DNA of 24,494 nt from CAYQUC01 sp964420605. GTDB lineage: Bacteria > Pseudomonadota > Gammaproteobacteria > UBA6429 > Thiohalophilaceae. Location of the stretch: contig CAYQUC010000050.1 of assembly GCA_964420605.1 (NCBI GenBank), positions 1 to 24,494 of the forward strand, given 5' to 3'. Shown here piece by piece: positions 8,275 to 15,871 of the stretch. The translations under genes and the position numbers were made by a program. The stretch's first letter is position 1. The number at the start of each line of letters is the position of its first letter. The notes below the pieces were generated by a model. It was given only the letters and a program-made list of their open reading frames with translations, ran no database searches and was not told the DNA's origin.

Positions 8275-9591
8275 TTAAGGTGTAAATAATTTTGCACAAG
8301 CAACTGGGTTTGATGGAAAATACATATGCAAATATGTAGCGTGCAATCGTTCATCACGGTAAACGGCTTCACTTCGACCTTTTTTTCTGGTGCTATTGGT
8401 CATTGTGATGGGTTTCATTTTTGTTTCCATTTTTGAGTGATGGAATGTGTGTCCACGAATTTCGCCTTCGGGTAAATTCATACTGTGCATACCCAGGTTT
8501 GCTAGTTTTTGTTGCATTACCGCTGAGCCAGAAATTACGCCAGCCATAGTGGCGGTTATACCGGACTTGTCGGTTAATGAATCCAGTAAATATAACATAC
8601 CGCCACATTCTGCGACGATTGGTTTACGCTTTGCATGGTGCTCTTTAATGCTATTAATCATTGCTGTGTTTTTAGATAAAGAGTCTAAATGTAGCTCGGG
8701 ATAACCACCCGGAAAATATAAACTGTCTGTTTCAGGTAATTTATTATCGTTGATGGGGGAGAAATAACTAATTTGAGCCCCTAGGTTTTCAAGACATTCT
8801 ATATTGGCGCGGTAGATAAAACGAAATGCAGCGTCTTGTGCGACACTTATTTTAAACCCTGATAAGGAATTATTTGAAGTTGAGTTACTATCAACCGGCT
8901 TAAAAATAATCTCATCGGGTAGCAAATCCAAACCGGATTCTGTTAATTTATCCGCAGCCAAGTCAATTCGTTTATCAATATCATTAATCTCATCGGCTGA
9001 TACTAAACCAAGATGACGCGACGGTAATTCGATATCGTCATCTCGAGGCAGGGCACCATAATAGCGCATATTGTCCGGTAGACTTTCTGCAATCATGTCG
9101 GCATGGTTGCTGCTTGCAACTCGATTTGCGATAACGCCTGCAAATAATAACTCGGGTTTATAATTTGCGAGTCCATGAGCAAGAGCTCCAAATGTTTGTG
9201 CCATTGATGCGGCATTGATTACGGCTAAAACGGGTATATTAAATAAAATGGCTAAATCTGCGCTTGAGGGCTTGCCATCAAATAATCCCATTACGCCTTC
9301 AATTAAAATTAAGTCTGCTTTGCAAGCGGCGTTATACAATAACTCGCGACAATGTGCTTCACCTCCCATCCAGATATCCAATTGATAAACAGGGTTACCC
9401 GATGCGCGTTCGAGTATTGTCGGATCAAGAAAGTCTGGGCCCGTTTTAAATACTATAACGCGACGACCTTGGTTTTTGTGTAATCGAGCCAGTGCTGCAG
9501 TAATAGTTGTTTTGCCTTGGCCAGAGGCAGGGGCGCTGATAAATATAGCAGGACACGATACTGCTGATGTAATACTGGGTTGAGTACTCAA
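8275..9591 (-). CDS. cbiA: Cobyrinic acid a,c-diamide synthase
   Basis: A 438-residue ATP-dependent amidotransferase that converts the a and c carboxylates of cobyrinic acid to amides using glutamine. The N-terminal synthetase domain has the P-loop-like SAPASGQGKTTI (19-30), KTGPDFLDP and LIEGVMGLFDG. The C-terminal class I glutamine amidotransferase domain has YFPGGYPELH, the nucleophile in VAECGGMLYLL (Cys329), and a histidine in RGHTFHHSK. The start codon is TTG at 9591 and overlaps the TGA of cobO (TTGA); an ATG is not available nearby, so translation is probably coupled to cobO. The name cobB is used for the same family in the aerobic pathway. Confidence 0.95.
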   Translation of the reverse strand: MSTQPSITSAVSCPAIFISAPASGQGKTTITAALARLHKNQGRRVIVFKTGPDFLDPTILERASGNPVYQLDIWMGGEAHCRELLYNAACKADLILIEGVMGLFDGKPSSADLAILFNIPVLAVINAASMAQTFGALAHGLANYKPELLFAGVIANRVASSNHADMIAESLPDNMRYYGALPRDDDIELPSRHLGLVSADEINDIDKRIDLAADKLTESGLDLLPDEIIFKPVDSNSTSNNSLSGFKISVAQDAAFRFIYRANIECLENLGAQISYFSPINDNKLPETDSLYFPGGYPELHLDSLSKNTAMINSIKEHHAKRKPIVAECGGMLYLLDSLTDKSGITATMAGVISGSAVMQQKLANLGMHSMNLPEGEIRGHTFHHSKMETKMKPITMTNSTRKKGRSEAVYRDERLHATYLHMYFPSNPVACAKLFTP

Positions 9592-10217
9592 AATTCAATT
9601 CCTTTTTGAGCTTTAATGCCATTTTTATAGGCATGTTTAATGACATTCATTTCGGTGACAGTATCGGCGATAGTAATTAATTTTTCAGGTGCTGCGCGGC
9701 CTGTTACAATAACATGCTGTCTTTCTGGGCGGTGTTGTAACTTTTGAACGACCTCATCAATATCGATATAGCGGTGTTTTAATGCTATGTTGAGTTCGTC
9801 TAATAACACTAGGTCGATTGTTTCATCTGCTAGAAATTGGCATGATTGCTGCCACGCTTTTTGTGCTGCTGCAATATCACGTTGTTTATCTTGAGTTTCC
9901 CAGGTAAAACCTTCACCCATAACGTAATACTGTATTTCATCAGGAAAGCGTCGATAAAATTTTTCTTCGCCGGTTGAAAACTTACCTTTGATGTATTGAA
10001 CAACACCAATGTTTAAATCTTGGCCTAGTGCGCGTGCTACCATTCCAAATCCCGAGCTACTTTTGCCTTTACCATTTCCGGTTAGAACTAATAATACGCC
10101 TTTATCAATTTGTGCTGAGGCTATTTGAGAATCTTTAACTTGTTTCTTGTGCTGCATCCTTTTTTTGTGTTGTTGCCCGGAATGCTGCGATGCTGAGTTA
10201 TTCGTTTCAGTTTTCAT
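9588..10217 (-). CDS. cobO: Cob(I)yrinic acid a,c-diamide adenosyltransferase, CobA/CobO/BtuR type
   Basis: A 209-residue ATP:corrinoid adenosyltransferase that transfers the 5'-deoxyadenosyl group from ATP to Co(I) corrinoid. The P-loop is TGNGKGKSSSGFG (47-53 core GNGKGKS), followed by VVQYIKGKFSTGEE, LVLLDELNIAL and HVIVTGRAAPEKLI, and it ends with AYKNGIKAQKGIEF, the usual C-terminus. About 38 residues of Gln/His/Lys-rich N-terminal extension precede the fold, as is common for this family. The ribosome site is weak. It follows cbtA by 17 bases and its stop codon overlaps the next gene's TTG start. Confidence 0.96.
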   Translation of the reverse strand: MKTETNNSASQHSGQQHKKRMQHKKQVKDSQIASAQIDKGVLLVLTGNGKGKSSSGFGMVARALGQDLNIGVVQYIKGKFSTGEEKFYRRFPDEIQYYVMGEGFTWETQDKQRDIAAAQKAWQQSCQFLADETIDLVLLDELNIALKHRYIDIDEVVQKLQHRPERQHVIVTGRAAPEKLITIADTVTEMNVIKHAYKNGIKAQKGIEF

Positions 10218-10234
10218 TTTTTGCGAAAGCGTAA

Positions 10235-10939
10235 TTAAGACGCGACTTTTTGCATGGAAGTTGAATCGGCAAAACGTGACTTAAAAATACCATTAAATGT
10301 TCCTATGATGGACCAGAACAGAATATTTGCAAATGAGGTTGAAACGATAAAAGAGTTGATAAGTTCTTTAGGAACTTCACTAACATGTTCTAAGGTGATT
10401 GAATTTGTAAAAAAATGAGGAGCAATTATAAATAGTACACCTAATAATCGAAATGTCAGAGCAGAATTTAAGAATAATAATCCAAGTCCAATTGCTGTTG
10501 AGACAACGGTAGCAAGCCACCAGAGTTGTCGATGCTCTAGACTTGCAGCGACCGAGCCAGGCAACTCTGGTGGCAAATCAACGCTAGGAGCAAGGTAAAA
10601 CACAATAAATCCGGCTAAGCCCCAAAACAATCCGAGCTGCCAACCAGAGTGATTGGTTGCAGACATTAATGCTAAAAGCAATAATGAGAATCCGATGCCT
10701 AATAAAATATTTGTCATCAAAGTGAATAGTGTTCGTTCATTACCGTCATGGGGTGACCATTCGGCTTGTTGTGCACTGTGACTATGAGCTTGGTTATCGT
10801 GGGGGTGCTGATTCGCTTGTACTTCATATGTTTCTGCTTCGAGAATAAGCGGAATGACATGAAAATGTTGCACTAATGTTAATAATGCGCCGGCAATTAA
10901 ACCGGAAACTATACCAGCCATTAATAACTTTTGAATCAT
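10235..10939 (-). CDS. cbtA: Cobalt transporter subunit CbtA
   Basis: A 234-residue inner-membrane protein of the CbtA family. The N-terminal hydrophobic segment (LLMAGIVSGLIAGALLTLVQ) is followed by a histidine-rich loop at about residues 46-66 (HPHDNQAHSHSAQQAEWSPH) and then several membrane helices (ILLGIGFSLLLLALM; GLFWGLAGFIVFYLAPSVDLPPELPG; ATAIGLGLLF-like and FRLLGVLFIIAPHF segments). The phrase YLAPSVDLPPELPG is a strong family mark. CbtAB are predicted B12-riboswitch-controlled cobalt uptake proteins; the mechanism is not well established. The ATG has a good AGGA ribosome site. It lies 35 bases after cbtB and heads the biosynthetic operon. Confidence 0.92.
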   Translation of the reverse strand: MIQKLLMAGIVSGLIAGALLTLVQHFHVIPLILEAETYEVQANQHPHDNQAHSHSAQQAEWSPHDGNERTLFTLMTNILLGIGFSLLLLALMSATNHSGWQLGLFWGLAGFIVFYLAPSVDLPPELPGSVAASLEHRQLWWLATVVSTAIGLGLLFLNSALTFRLLGVLFIIAPHFFTNSITLEHVSEVPKELINSFIVSTSFANILFWSIIGTFNGIFKSRFADSTSMQKVAS

Positions 10940-10974
10940 GCAGGATGTCCTATTTTAACTGACAGTAATAAAAA

Positions 10975-11160
10975 TTAATGGCATGGGAATGATGCTGCGT
11001 GACGTGTGTCATGAGCGGCATTATGAACGATGTTACCTTTTCCCTGAGCAAAGCCCACGATGGTAATTAAGCTTAAGCCAAGACTAGCAACAAAAACGAG
11101 TGCTAAGGTTGATTTTACTGTTGTAATTGATGAGGTGTTAACGGTAGTAGATTGCTGCAT
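10975..11160 (-). CDS. cbtB: Cobalt transporter subunit CbtB
   Basis: A 61-residue protein with a single membrane helix (LALVFVASLGLSLITIVGFA) and the C-terminal HNAAHDTRHAASFPCH, a near-perfect CbtB signature that probably binds cobalt through its histidines and cysteine. I chose the ATG at 11160 because it has an excellent ribosome site (GGAGGAAAT just upstream) and gives the usual family length. The reading frame stays open to an ATG at 11259, but that would add 33 residues that lie in the structured leader. It is the first gene after the riboswitch, 120 bases from the end of the aptamer. Confidence 0.93.
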   Translation of the reverse strand: MQQSTTVNTSSITTVKSTLALVFVASLGLSLITIVGFAQGKGNIVHNAAHDTRHAASFPCH

Positions 11161-11280
11161 ATTTCCTCCGGTAATGAAAAATGAAATTAAAGTGGAGGAT
11201 ATATGGCCTATGATTATTAATATTTCAATTAATAATAGACGTGTTATTGCCCTCCGCAATAATTTTGTTACGTAGAATTA
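11161..11280 (-). promoter_or_regulatory. cbtB leader with possible expression platform of the B12 riboswitch
   Basis: Three RNA pairings can be seen on the minus strand. (1) A perfect 7-bp hairpin (11244-11250 with 11256-11262) whose loop is GGAGG. It lies just after the aptamer, where P13/L13 is expected, and GCGGAGG is complementary, with one mismatch, to CCCCCGC at 11390-11396 in the aptamer (possible kissing loop). (2) A perfect 9-bp AT-rich hairpin (11213-11221 with 11228-11236). (3) TCCTCC at 11194-11199 that can pair with the cbtB ribosome site GGAGGA at 11164-11169. No U-tract terminator is present, so control of translation is more likely. The pairings are seen; the switching role is inferred. 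Confidence 0.55.
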
Positions 11281-11447
11281 GGCCGGTATCCGGGCTTGCG
11301 AGTGACTGATAATAATATCAACCTTGAAAGACGCCTTCCCGAAATATTTTCCAGTGACGTATTTGTCTTTCAAATTATCGCTTACCGTTGCGGGGGCAGC
11401 GCCGGAATTGTGCAATACGCACCGGCTTCCCGTTTCATCCTCTTAAT
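11281..11447 (-). ncRNA. Cobalamin (adenosylcobalamin) riboswitch aptamer
   Basis: Read on the minus strand, this holds the conserved order of a B12 riboswitch: the 5' GGAAGCCGGTGCG, CCGGCGCTGCCCCCGCAACG followed by GTAAGCG, a variable arm with CACTGG and GGGAAGG, then GTCACTCGCAAGCCCGGATA with ACCGGC. The closing stem GCCGGT (11421-11426 on the plus strand reads ACCGGC) pairs perfectly with 11282-11287. It precedes cbtB and the whole cobalamin operon, so adenosylcobalamin or a related corrinoid most likely represses cobalt uptake and corrin synthesis. Confidence 0.96.
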
Positions 11448-11531
11448 TTTAATGTTTTAATCAGTTATATTTGACTAAACTAAAACAGCTATAACTAATA
11501 TAATTAGAGGACACCTAAAAACTATCCCGCT

Positions 11532-11561
11532 ACTTTAACGGCATCATTATAAAACTGTCAA
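11532..11561 (-). promoter_or_regulatory. Candidate promoter for the riboswitch and cobalamin operon
   Basis: On the minus strand a perfect -35 TTGACA (11556-11561) is followed after 18 bases by TAAAGT (11532-11537), 4 of 6 to the -10 consensus. It lies about 85 bases upstream of the aptamer. A TATAAT is also present only 4 bases after the -35, so the exact -10 is uncertain. Confidence 0.35.
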
Positions 11562-11594
11562 CACTAAATATTGTTTAAAAAATAGGCGGTTTAT

Positions 11595-11623
11595 TTAGGT
11601 TACTAATTTATAACAGATAAAAT
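11595..11623 (+). promoter_or_regulatory. Candidate promoter for radA
   Basis: TTAGGT (11595-11600) and TAAAAT (11618-11623) are 17 bases apart, about 87 bases before the radA start. The -10 matches 5 of 6 positions but the -35 is poor. The region is very AT-rich, so chance matches are easy. Confidence 0.25.
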
Positions 11624-11709
11624 AAATATTTAGAATTTAATTTTGTTAATTTAGAGTCGACGACTGTATTTGCCGTGCTGTTTATTTAAAATTTTGTTAA
11701 TCTGCTGCT

Positions 11710-13074
11710 GTGGTAAAAATCAAAAAAAATTACAGTTGTACTGAATGTGGCTCCGAGGTTTCAAAGTGGGCCGGGCAATGTGGTGATTGTGGTGCATGGA
11801 ACTCCTTAAGTGAGATAGCCAGTGCCATTCCCATGCGTAAAGGCGGTGGTCAAGCTACCGGCTATTCCGGTTCGACGAGTCAAAATGTTCAATACCTTAA
11901 AAATATCACGCCAAGTGAACAGTCGCGGATTAGCACTGGTATCAGTGAATTTGATCGTGTATTAGGTGGTGGCTTAGTTGCTGGGTCAGTAGTCTTACTG
12001 GGTGGTAATCCGGGTATTGGTAAGTCAACATTATTGGTTCAAGCACTTTCTTATTTGCAAAAAACACAACGTACTCTGTATGTTACGGGTGAAGAATCGT
12101 TAGAGCAGGTTAGTATGCGTGCTCACCGCTTAGATTTGGAGCTGGGTGAGCAACTGTTGTTAAGCGAAACGCATTTAGAAACGATTCTTGTTACTGCGCA
12201 AAAAGAAAAACCCGGCATTATTGTTATCGATTCAATTCAAACTATGTTCAGTGCTGATGTTCAATCCGCTCCTGGTTCTGTCTCACAAATACGTGAATGT
12301 ACTGCACAATTGGTTCGTTTCGCGAAACAAACGAAAACCACATTATTTCTAGTTGGGCACGTTACTAAAGAAGGTACCTTGGCTGGACCAAGAGTACTGG
12401 AGCACATGGTTGATACGGTATTATATTTTGAGGGTGAAAGCGATAGTCGTTATCGTGTGGTGCGGGCATTTAAAAATCGGTTTGGTGCAGTTAATGAGCT
12501 TGGTGTTTTTGCAATGGCCGATAAAGGCTTGTTACCGGTTAATAATCCTTCATCAATATTTTTGTCACGCCATAGTGAACCAGTTTCGGGCAGTGTGGTG
12601 ATGGTAACAATTGAAGGCAGCCGTCCAATGTTAGTTGAAGTACAGGCTTTGGTTGATGAGAGTCATTTAGCGAATCCACGGCGCGTGACAGTTGGCATTG
12701 ATAATAATCGAATCGCAATGTTACTGGCAGTATTAAACCGCCATGCGGGTATTGCGAGTTATGATCAAGATGTTTTTATTAATGTGGTTGGTGGGGTTCG
12801 TGTTACCGAAACGGGGGCTGATTTGGCGGTTATCTTGGCAATTATTTCGAGTTTGCGCGATAAAGTAATTCCACAAGATACCATTATTTTTGGTGAAGTT
12901 GGTTTGTCGGGTGAAATTCGTCCAGTAACAAATGGTCAGGAACGATTGCATGAAGCAGTTAAGCACGGTTATAAAAGGGCGATTATTTCTAAGTTGAATG
13001 CACCGAAGCAAAAAATTGAAGGTTTAGAGATTCTTGCAGTGAGTCGTTTGGAGCAGGCGATTGATTTTGATTGA
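11710..13074 (+). CDS. radA: DNA repair protein RadA
   Basis: A 454-residue RadA/Sms, a RecA-like branch-migration helicase in homologous recombination. Residues 10-27 form the C4 zinc finger (CTEC...CGDC: Cys10, 13, 24, 27). The Walker A motif GGNPGIGKST is at 98-107, IIVIDSIQTM carries Walker B, and the RadA-specific KNRFG is at 255-259. The C-terminal part has the Lon-protease-like fold (GGVRVTETGADLAVILA, FGEVGLSGEIRPV). The start is a GTG that gives the usual N-terminus just before the zinc finger; an obvious ribosome site is lacking. The gene stands alone, divergent from the cobalamin operon and convergent with the PilZ gene. Confidence 0.97.
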   Translation: MVKIKKNYSCTECGSEVSKWAGQCGDCGAWNSLSEIASAIPMRKGGGQATGYSGSTSQNVQYLKNITPSEQSRISTGISEFDRVLGGGLVAGSVVLLGGNPGIGKSTLLVQALSYLQKTQRTLYVTGEESLEQVSMRAHRLDLELGEQLLLSETHLETILVTAQKEKPGIIVIDSIQTMFSADVQSAPGSVSQIRECTAQLVRFAKQTKTTLFLVGHVTKEGTLAGPRVLEHMVDTVLYFEGESDSRYRVVRAFKNRFGAVNELGVFAMADKGLLPVNNPSSIFLSRHSEPVSGSVVMVTIEGSRPMLVEVQALVDESHLANPRRVTVGIDNNRIAMLLAVLNRHAGIASYDQDVFINVVGGVRVTETGADLAVILAIISSLRDKVIPQDTIIFGEVGLSGEIRPVTNGQERLHEAVKHGYKRAIISKLNAPKQKIEGLEILAVSRLEQAIDFD

Positions 13075-13083
13075 GGGGGATGG

Positions 13084-13258
13084 TTTTTTAAGGACTTGTA
13101 ATTACTTTAAAGGACTTGTAANNNNNNNNNNNNNNNNNNNNNNNNNNNNNNNNNNNNNNNNNNNNNNNNNNNNNNNNNNNNNNNNNNNNNNNNNNNNNNN
13201 NNNNNNNNNNNNNNNNNNNNNTTTAAAGGACTTGTAAATATTTTTAAAGGACTTGTAA
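13084..13258. repeat. Short direct repeats flanking an assembly gap
   Basis: The 16-base unit TTTAAAGGACTTGTAA occurs exactly at 13106-13121, 13222-13237 and 13243-13258. The copy at 13084-13101 shares AAGGACTTGTAA (13090-13101) with a degenerate left part. Copies are spaced 20-21 bases apart on both sides of the run of N, so the gap most probably hides more copies. The array lies between the convergent ends of radA and the PilZ gene. Confidence 0.85.
13122..13221. other. Assembly gap of 100 N
   Basis: A run of exactly 100 undetermined bases, the conventional placeholder for a gap of unknown size. Both edges are in the same repeat, so the assembly probably broke inside a tandem array and the true length is unknown. 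Confidence 0.98.
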
Positions 13259-13272
13259 ATTATGTTCATAAT

Positions 13273-13665
13273 TTACTCATTAACATGTAGTAGTTCGTTT
13301 AGTTCGCGTTCTAGAATTTTTTCATTACCAAGATTTAACTCAACTAAGCGCCGCAAATGTGTCACGCTGTCTAGGCTGATGTGATTACAGGAAAATCCCA
13401 AAGAGCGTTGTTCGATGTGTACCGCTTTAACTTCCATTACTATTTTACTATCATCGCTTAATATTAGATCCAGTTGATAGATTTCATCAACCTTACCATG
13501 CCAATCATCTGGGCGAGACGTTAGGGCACCATGTAAGCTGATGTCAATTAACTCGCACTGCCATTTATTATTGGCATTTGATAATGAAACCGGTTTTGAA
13601 AATTGAATTCTACTAAAATGACGAGCGTCGCTGTTATCGTTTTCATGTGTCATCATATTGTCCAT
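13273..13665 (-). CDS. PilZ-domain protein, probable c-di-GMP receptor
   Basis: A 130-residue single PilZ domain. The RxxxR motif is ARHFSRIQF (Arg15 and Arg19) and the second motif is DISLHGAL at 41-48 ([DN]-x-S-x-x-G), so both c-di-GMP-binding motifs are intact. A strand-rich barrel follows, then a C-terminal helix (about 98-128, rich in Leu and Glu) that may mediate dimerisation or partner binding. It has no other domain, so it would act by binding another protein. It lies 12 bases after the FHA-domain gene and is probably in one transcript with it. Its specific target is unknown. Confidence 0.88.
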   Translation of the reverse strand: MDNMMTHENDNSDARHFSRIQFSKPVSLSNANNKWQCELIDISLHGALTSRPDDWHGKVDEIYQLDLILSDDSKIVMEVKAVHIEQRSLGFSCNHISLDSVTHLRRLVELNLGNEKILERELNELLHVNE

Positions 13666-13677
13666 TTTTCTCTAATA

Positions 13678-14355
13678 TTATTCATAGTAAAATTGCATTT
13701 TAATATTCCCAATTTGAATTAAGTCGCCCTCATTTAATTTGATACTGTGAGAACCAATATCCTTATTACTGACTTTTGGTGAAATTTTACCTTCAAGATG
13801 AGAAATGAAAAAGCCGTCATCACGACGCGCGATAACAACCATTGCAACACCCGGTTTTCCTAAATTTGTAACAGAACGAGTTAATTGTAGTGTTTGTCCT
13901 AAATTTTGACCTGATAATATTTGAACCCAGGCGGCACGCTCTTTGGTTACTTCAGGTTCGGATTCTTCAAGCTCTGGTTCCGCTATAACTACCTCTACTT
14001 CTTCTTCTTTGATTTTGATAGCCGGTATGCTTGCTGAGCTTTCATGTAGCAGCTCATCTTCGGTAAGCTCCTGATAATTGTATAGTATTGTGTGTTTTCC
14101 GACGCGAATTAAGTCTCCGTCTTGCAGTGCTTTAGTGGATACTTTTTCTTGGTTTATAAAAGTACCTGCTTCTGACTCACAGTCAACGAGCGTTGATTGT
14201 TGTGCTTGAGTTGAGATTTTTGCGTGATGTTCATCAATAGCAAGGCTATCAATATAAACCGTGCAGTCACGCGCATTACCAATCATCATATCGCCCTCAA
14301 TGACTGGAAATATTTTTAATGTTCTACCTTTAAATAACAAGGTTAGTTTTGACAA
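13678..14355 (-). CDS. Protein with two FHA domains
   Basis: A 225-residue cytoplasmic protein with two FHA (phosphothreonine-binding) domains. The first spans about 3-95: IGNARDCTVYIDS, then DEHHAKIS (conserved His) and ESEAGTFINQEKV, and DGDLIRVG. It keeps the general FHA pattern, although Arg of the usual GR start is displaced (GNARDC). A linker at about 96-135 is very acidic (Glu-rich: KEEEVEVVIAEPELEESEPE). The second, about 140-225, is more degenerate: it lacks the clear 'S-x-x-H' but keeps LNEGDLIQIGNIKM near the end. It has no catalytic domain, so it is likely an adaptor that reads Ser/Thr phosphorylation. Neighbouring PilZ gene is 12 bases downstream. Confidence 0.85.
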   Translation of the reverse strand: MSKLTLLFKGRTLKIFPVIEGDMMIGNARDCTVYIDSLAIDEHHAKISTQAQQSTLVDCESEAGTFINQEKVSTKALQDGDLIRVGKHTILYNYQELTEDELLHESSASIPAIKIKEEEVEVVIAEPELEESEPEVTKERAAWVQILSGQNLGQTLQLTRSVTNLGKPGVAMVVIARRDDGFFISHLEGKISPKVSNKDIGSHSIKLNEGDLIQIGNIKMQFYYE

Positions 14356-14507
14356 CTCTAAGCTCCTGATATCTTTATAATTATTATGGATTATAGACCT
14401 TAATTTCTAATTTAAACAGTAATATACCGCATAGAAGAAATAATTTTGTACAGAGTTTAACGGTCAATGCAGATAAAATTTTAGCTCTAGTATGAGAATA
14501 AGTATAT

Positions 14508-15800
14508 TTAATTTGTGGTAGAGGTATCTATTGAGTCGTTTTCGTTGTCTTCAATGATAATCAACACAGTTTTAACTGTATTTGAATTGGTTTGTAGAAT
14601 TTCAATGGGGTAGTTTTGTAGTCGTAAACTAGTCCCGGGTTCTGGGATGTATTCAAGGTATTCGGTAATTAATCCGTTCAATGTTTTAGGTCCATTAATA
14701 TTAAGCTCCCAATTGAATGCTTTATTTATCTCGCGTACTGAAATGCTGGCATCAATAATAAAACTACCGTCGTCTTGTTTTTTAATGTCGCGTGATAATT
14801 GCGCTGGATCACTAGTAAATTCTCCAACAATTTCTTCAAGAATGTCTTCTAATGTTACCAGGCCTTGGATATCACCATACTCATTAACAACAACGCCTAT
14901 TCTGTGTTTTTCTTTTTGGAAGTTTGACAACTGGGTATGCAAAGAAACTTTTTCAGGGATAAAGTAAGGCTTACGCAGACGGCTAATAAAATCCTCTTTA
15001 TTTGAGTTTTGTCCCAAAATTAATGGAATCACATTCCTCATATGGACAAAGCCACGAATTTTGTCGATGTCGCCATCAAACACGGCTAAGCGCGTGTGCG
15101 CTGAGTTTTTTAATTGGTTTAGTATAACCTCCCACTCATCGCTTAAGTCAATCCCGATAATTTCATTTCGGGGTACCATAATATCATCTACTGTCACTTT
15201 GCCGAGATCCAGAATACCCAGTAGCATATCTTGGTGTCCCTTTGGTATTAGGTTACCTGCTTCGTTTACGACGGTACGTAATTCTTCTGGGCTTAAATGG
15301 TCAGATTCCACTTGATCCGTGGGGATTCCAAATATCCTAAAATTCAGTTTAGTGATGAAGTCGATGGTATGGATAAAAGGCGACATGATTTTTAGCAGAG
15401 GCTTTAATATATATGACGCAGGAAAGGCGAATCGCTCTGGATTACGAGCTGCTAATGTTTTTGGTGTCACTTCTGAATAAATTAATACCACAAAGGTAAG
15501 TATGATTGTCGCTATAGCAACCCCCGAATCTTGCCCGAGTCGTAGTCCAATGATGGTTGCAATAGATGCAGCCAAGATATTAACAAGGTTATTACCCAGT
15601 AGTATCAGACCAATTAAGTGTTCAGGCGTTTCTAATAAACGCTGTGCACGCTTAGCGCCAGGATTGTTTTTATTGGCTAGATGCCGTAGGCGATAGCGAT
15701 TGAGACTCATTAGGCTGGTTTCAGAGCCTGAAAAAAATCCAGAAATTACCAACAAAATGAATAGTGATGTGAACAGTACGCTAAGTGGAAGTTCGTTCAA
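14508..15800 (-). CDS. corB: CorB-type transporter/regulator: DUF21-CBS pair-CorC domain protein (YfjD family)
   Basis: A 430-residue inner-membrane protein of the CNNM/CorB family linked to magnesium efflux. Residues about 1-130 are the DUF21 membrane domain (FFSGSETSLMSLNRYRL, LILLGNNLVNILAASIAT, VVLIYSEVTPKTLAARNPE). Residues about 200-330 hold a pair of CBS domains (VDDIMVPRNEI, GVVVNEYGDIQGLVTLEDILEEIVGE) and about 345-425 the CorC/HlyC transporter-associated domain. The start is TTG at 15800; an in-frame stop lies a few codons upstream and no ATG is closer, so TTG is the best choice. It precedes ypjD in the chromosome with 71 bases between, the same neighbourhood as E. coli yfjD-ypjD-ffh. 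Confidence 0.93.
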   Translation of the reverse strand: MNELPLSVLFTSLFILLVISGFFSGSETSLMSLNRYRLRHLANKNNPGAKRAQRLLETPEHLIGLILLGNNLVNILAASIATIIGLRLGQDSGVAIATIILTFVVLIYSEVTPKTLAARNPERFAFPASYILKPLLKIMSPFIHTIDFITKLNFRIFGIPTDQVESDHLSPEELRTVVNEAGNLIPKGHQDMLLGILDLGKVTVDDIMVPRNEIIGIDLSDEWEVILNQLKNSAHTRLAVFDGDIDKIRGFVHMRNVIPLILGQNSNKEDFISRLRKPYFIPEKVSLHTQLSNFQKEKHRIGVVVNEYGDIQGLVTLEDILEEIVGEFTSDPAQLSRDIKKQDDGSFIIDASISVREINKAFNWELNINGPKTLNGLITEYLEYIPEPGTSLRLQNYPIEILQTNSNTVKTVLIIIEDNENDSIDTSTTN

Positions 15801-15871
15801 AAAAGAGGTGCCTATGGATTAAGATAATAAATAGTATTTTAGTAAGAGTAAACCAAACTGATGGCTATTTC

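Noticed and set aside
10975..11259. Longer cbtB with 33 extra N-terminal residues
   Set aside because: The ATG at 11160 has a near-perfect ribosome site and gives normal CbtB length; the extension lies in the structured riboswitch leader.
13084..13258. CRISPR array
   Set aside because: Repeats are only 16 bases with 4-5 base spacers that are not unique sequences, and no cas gene is nearby.
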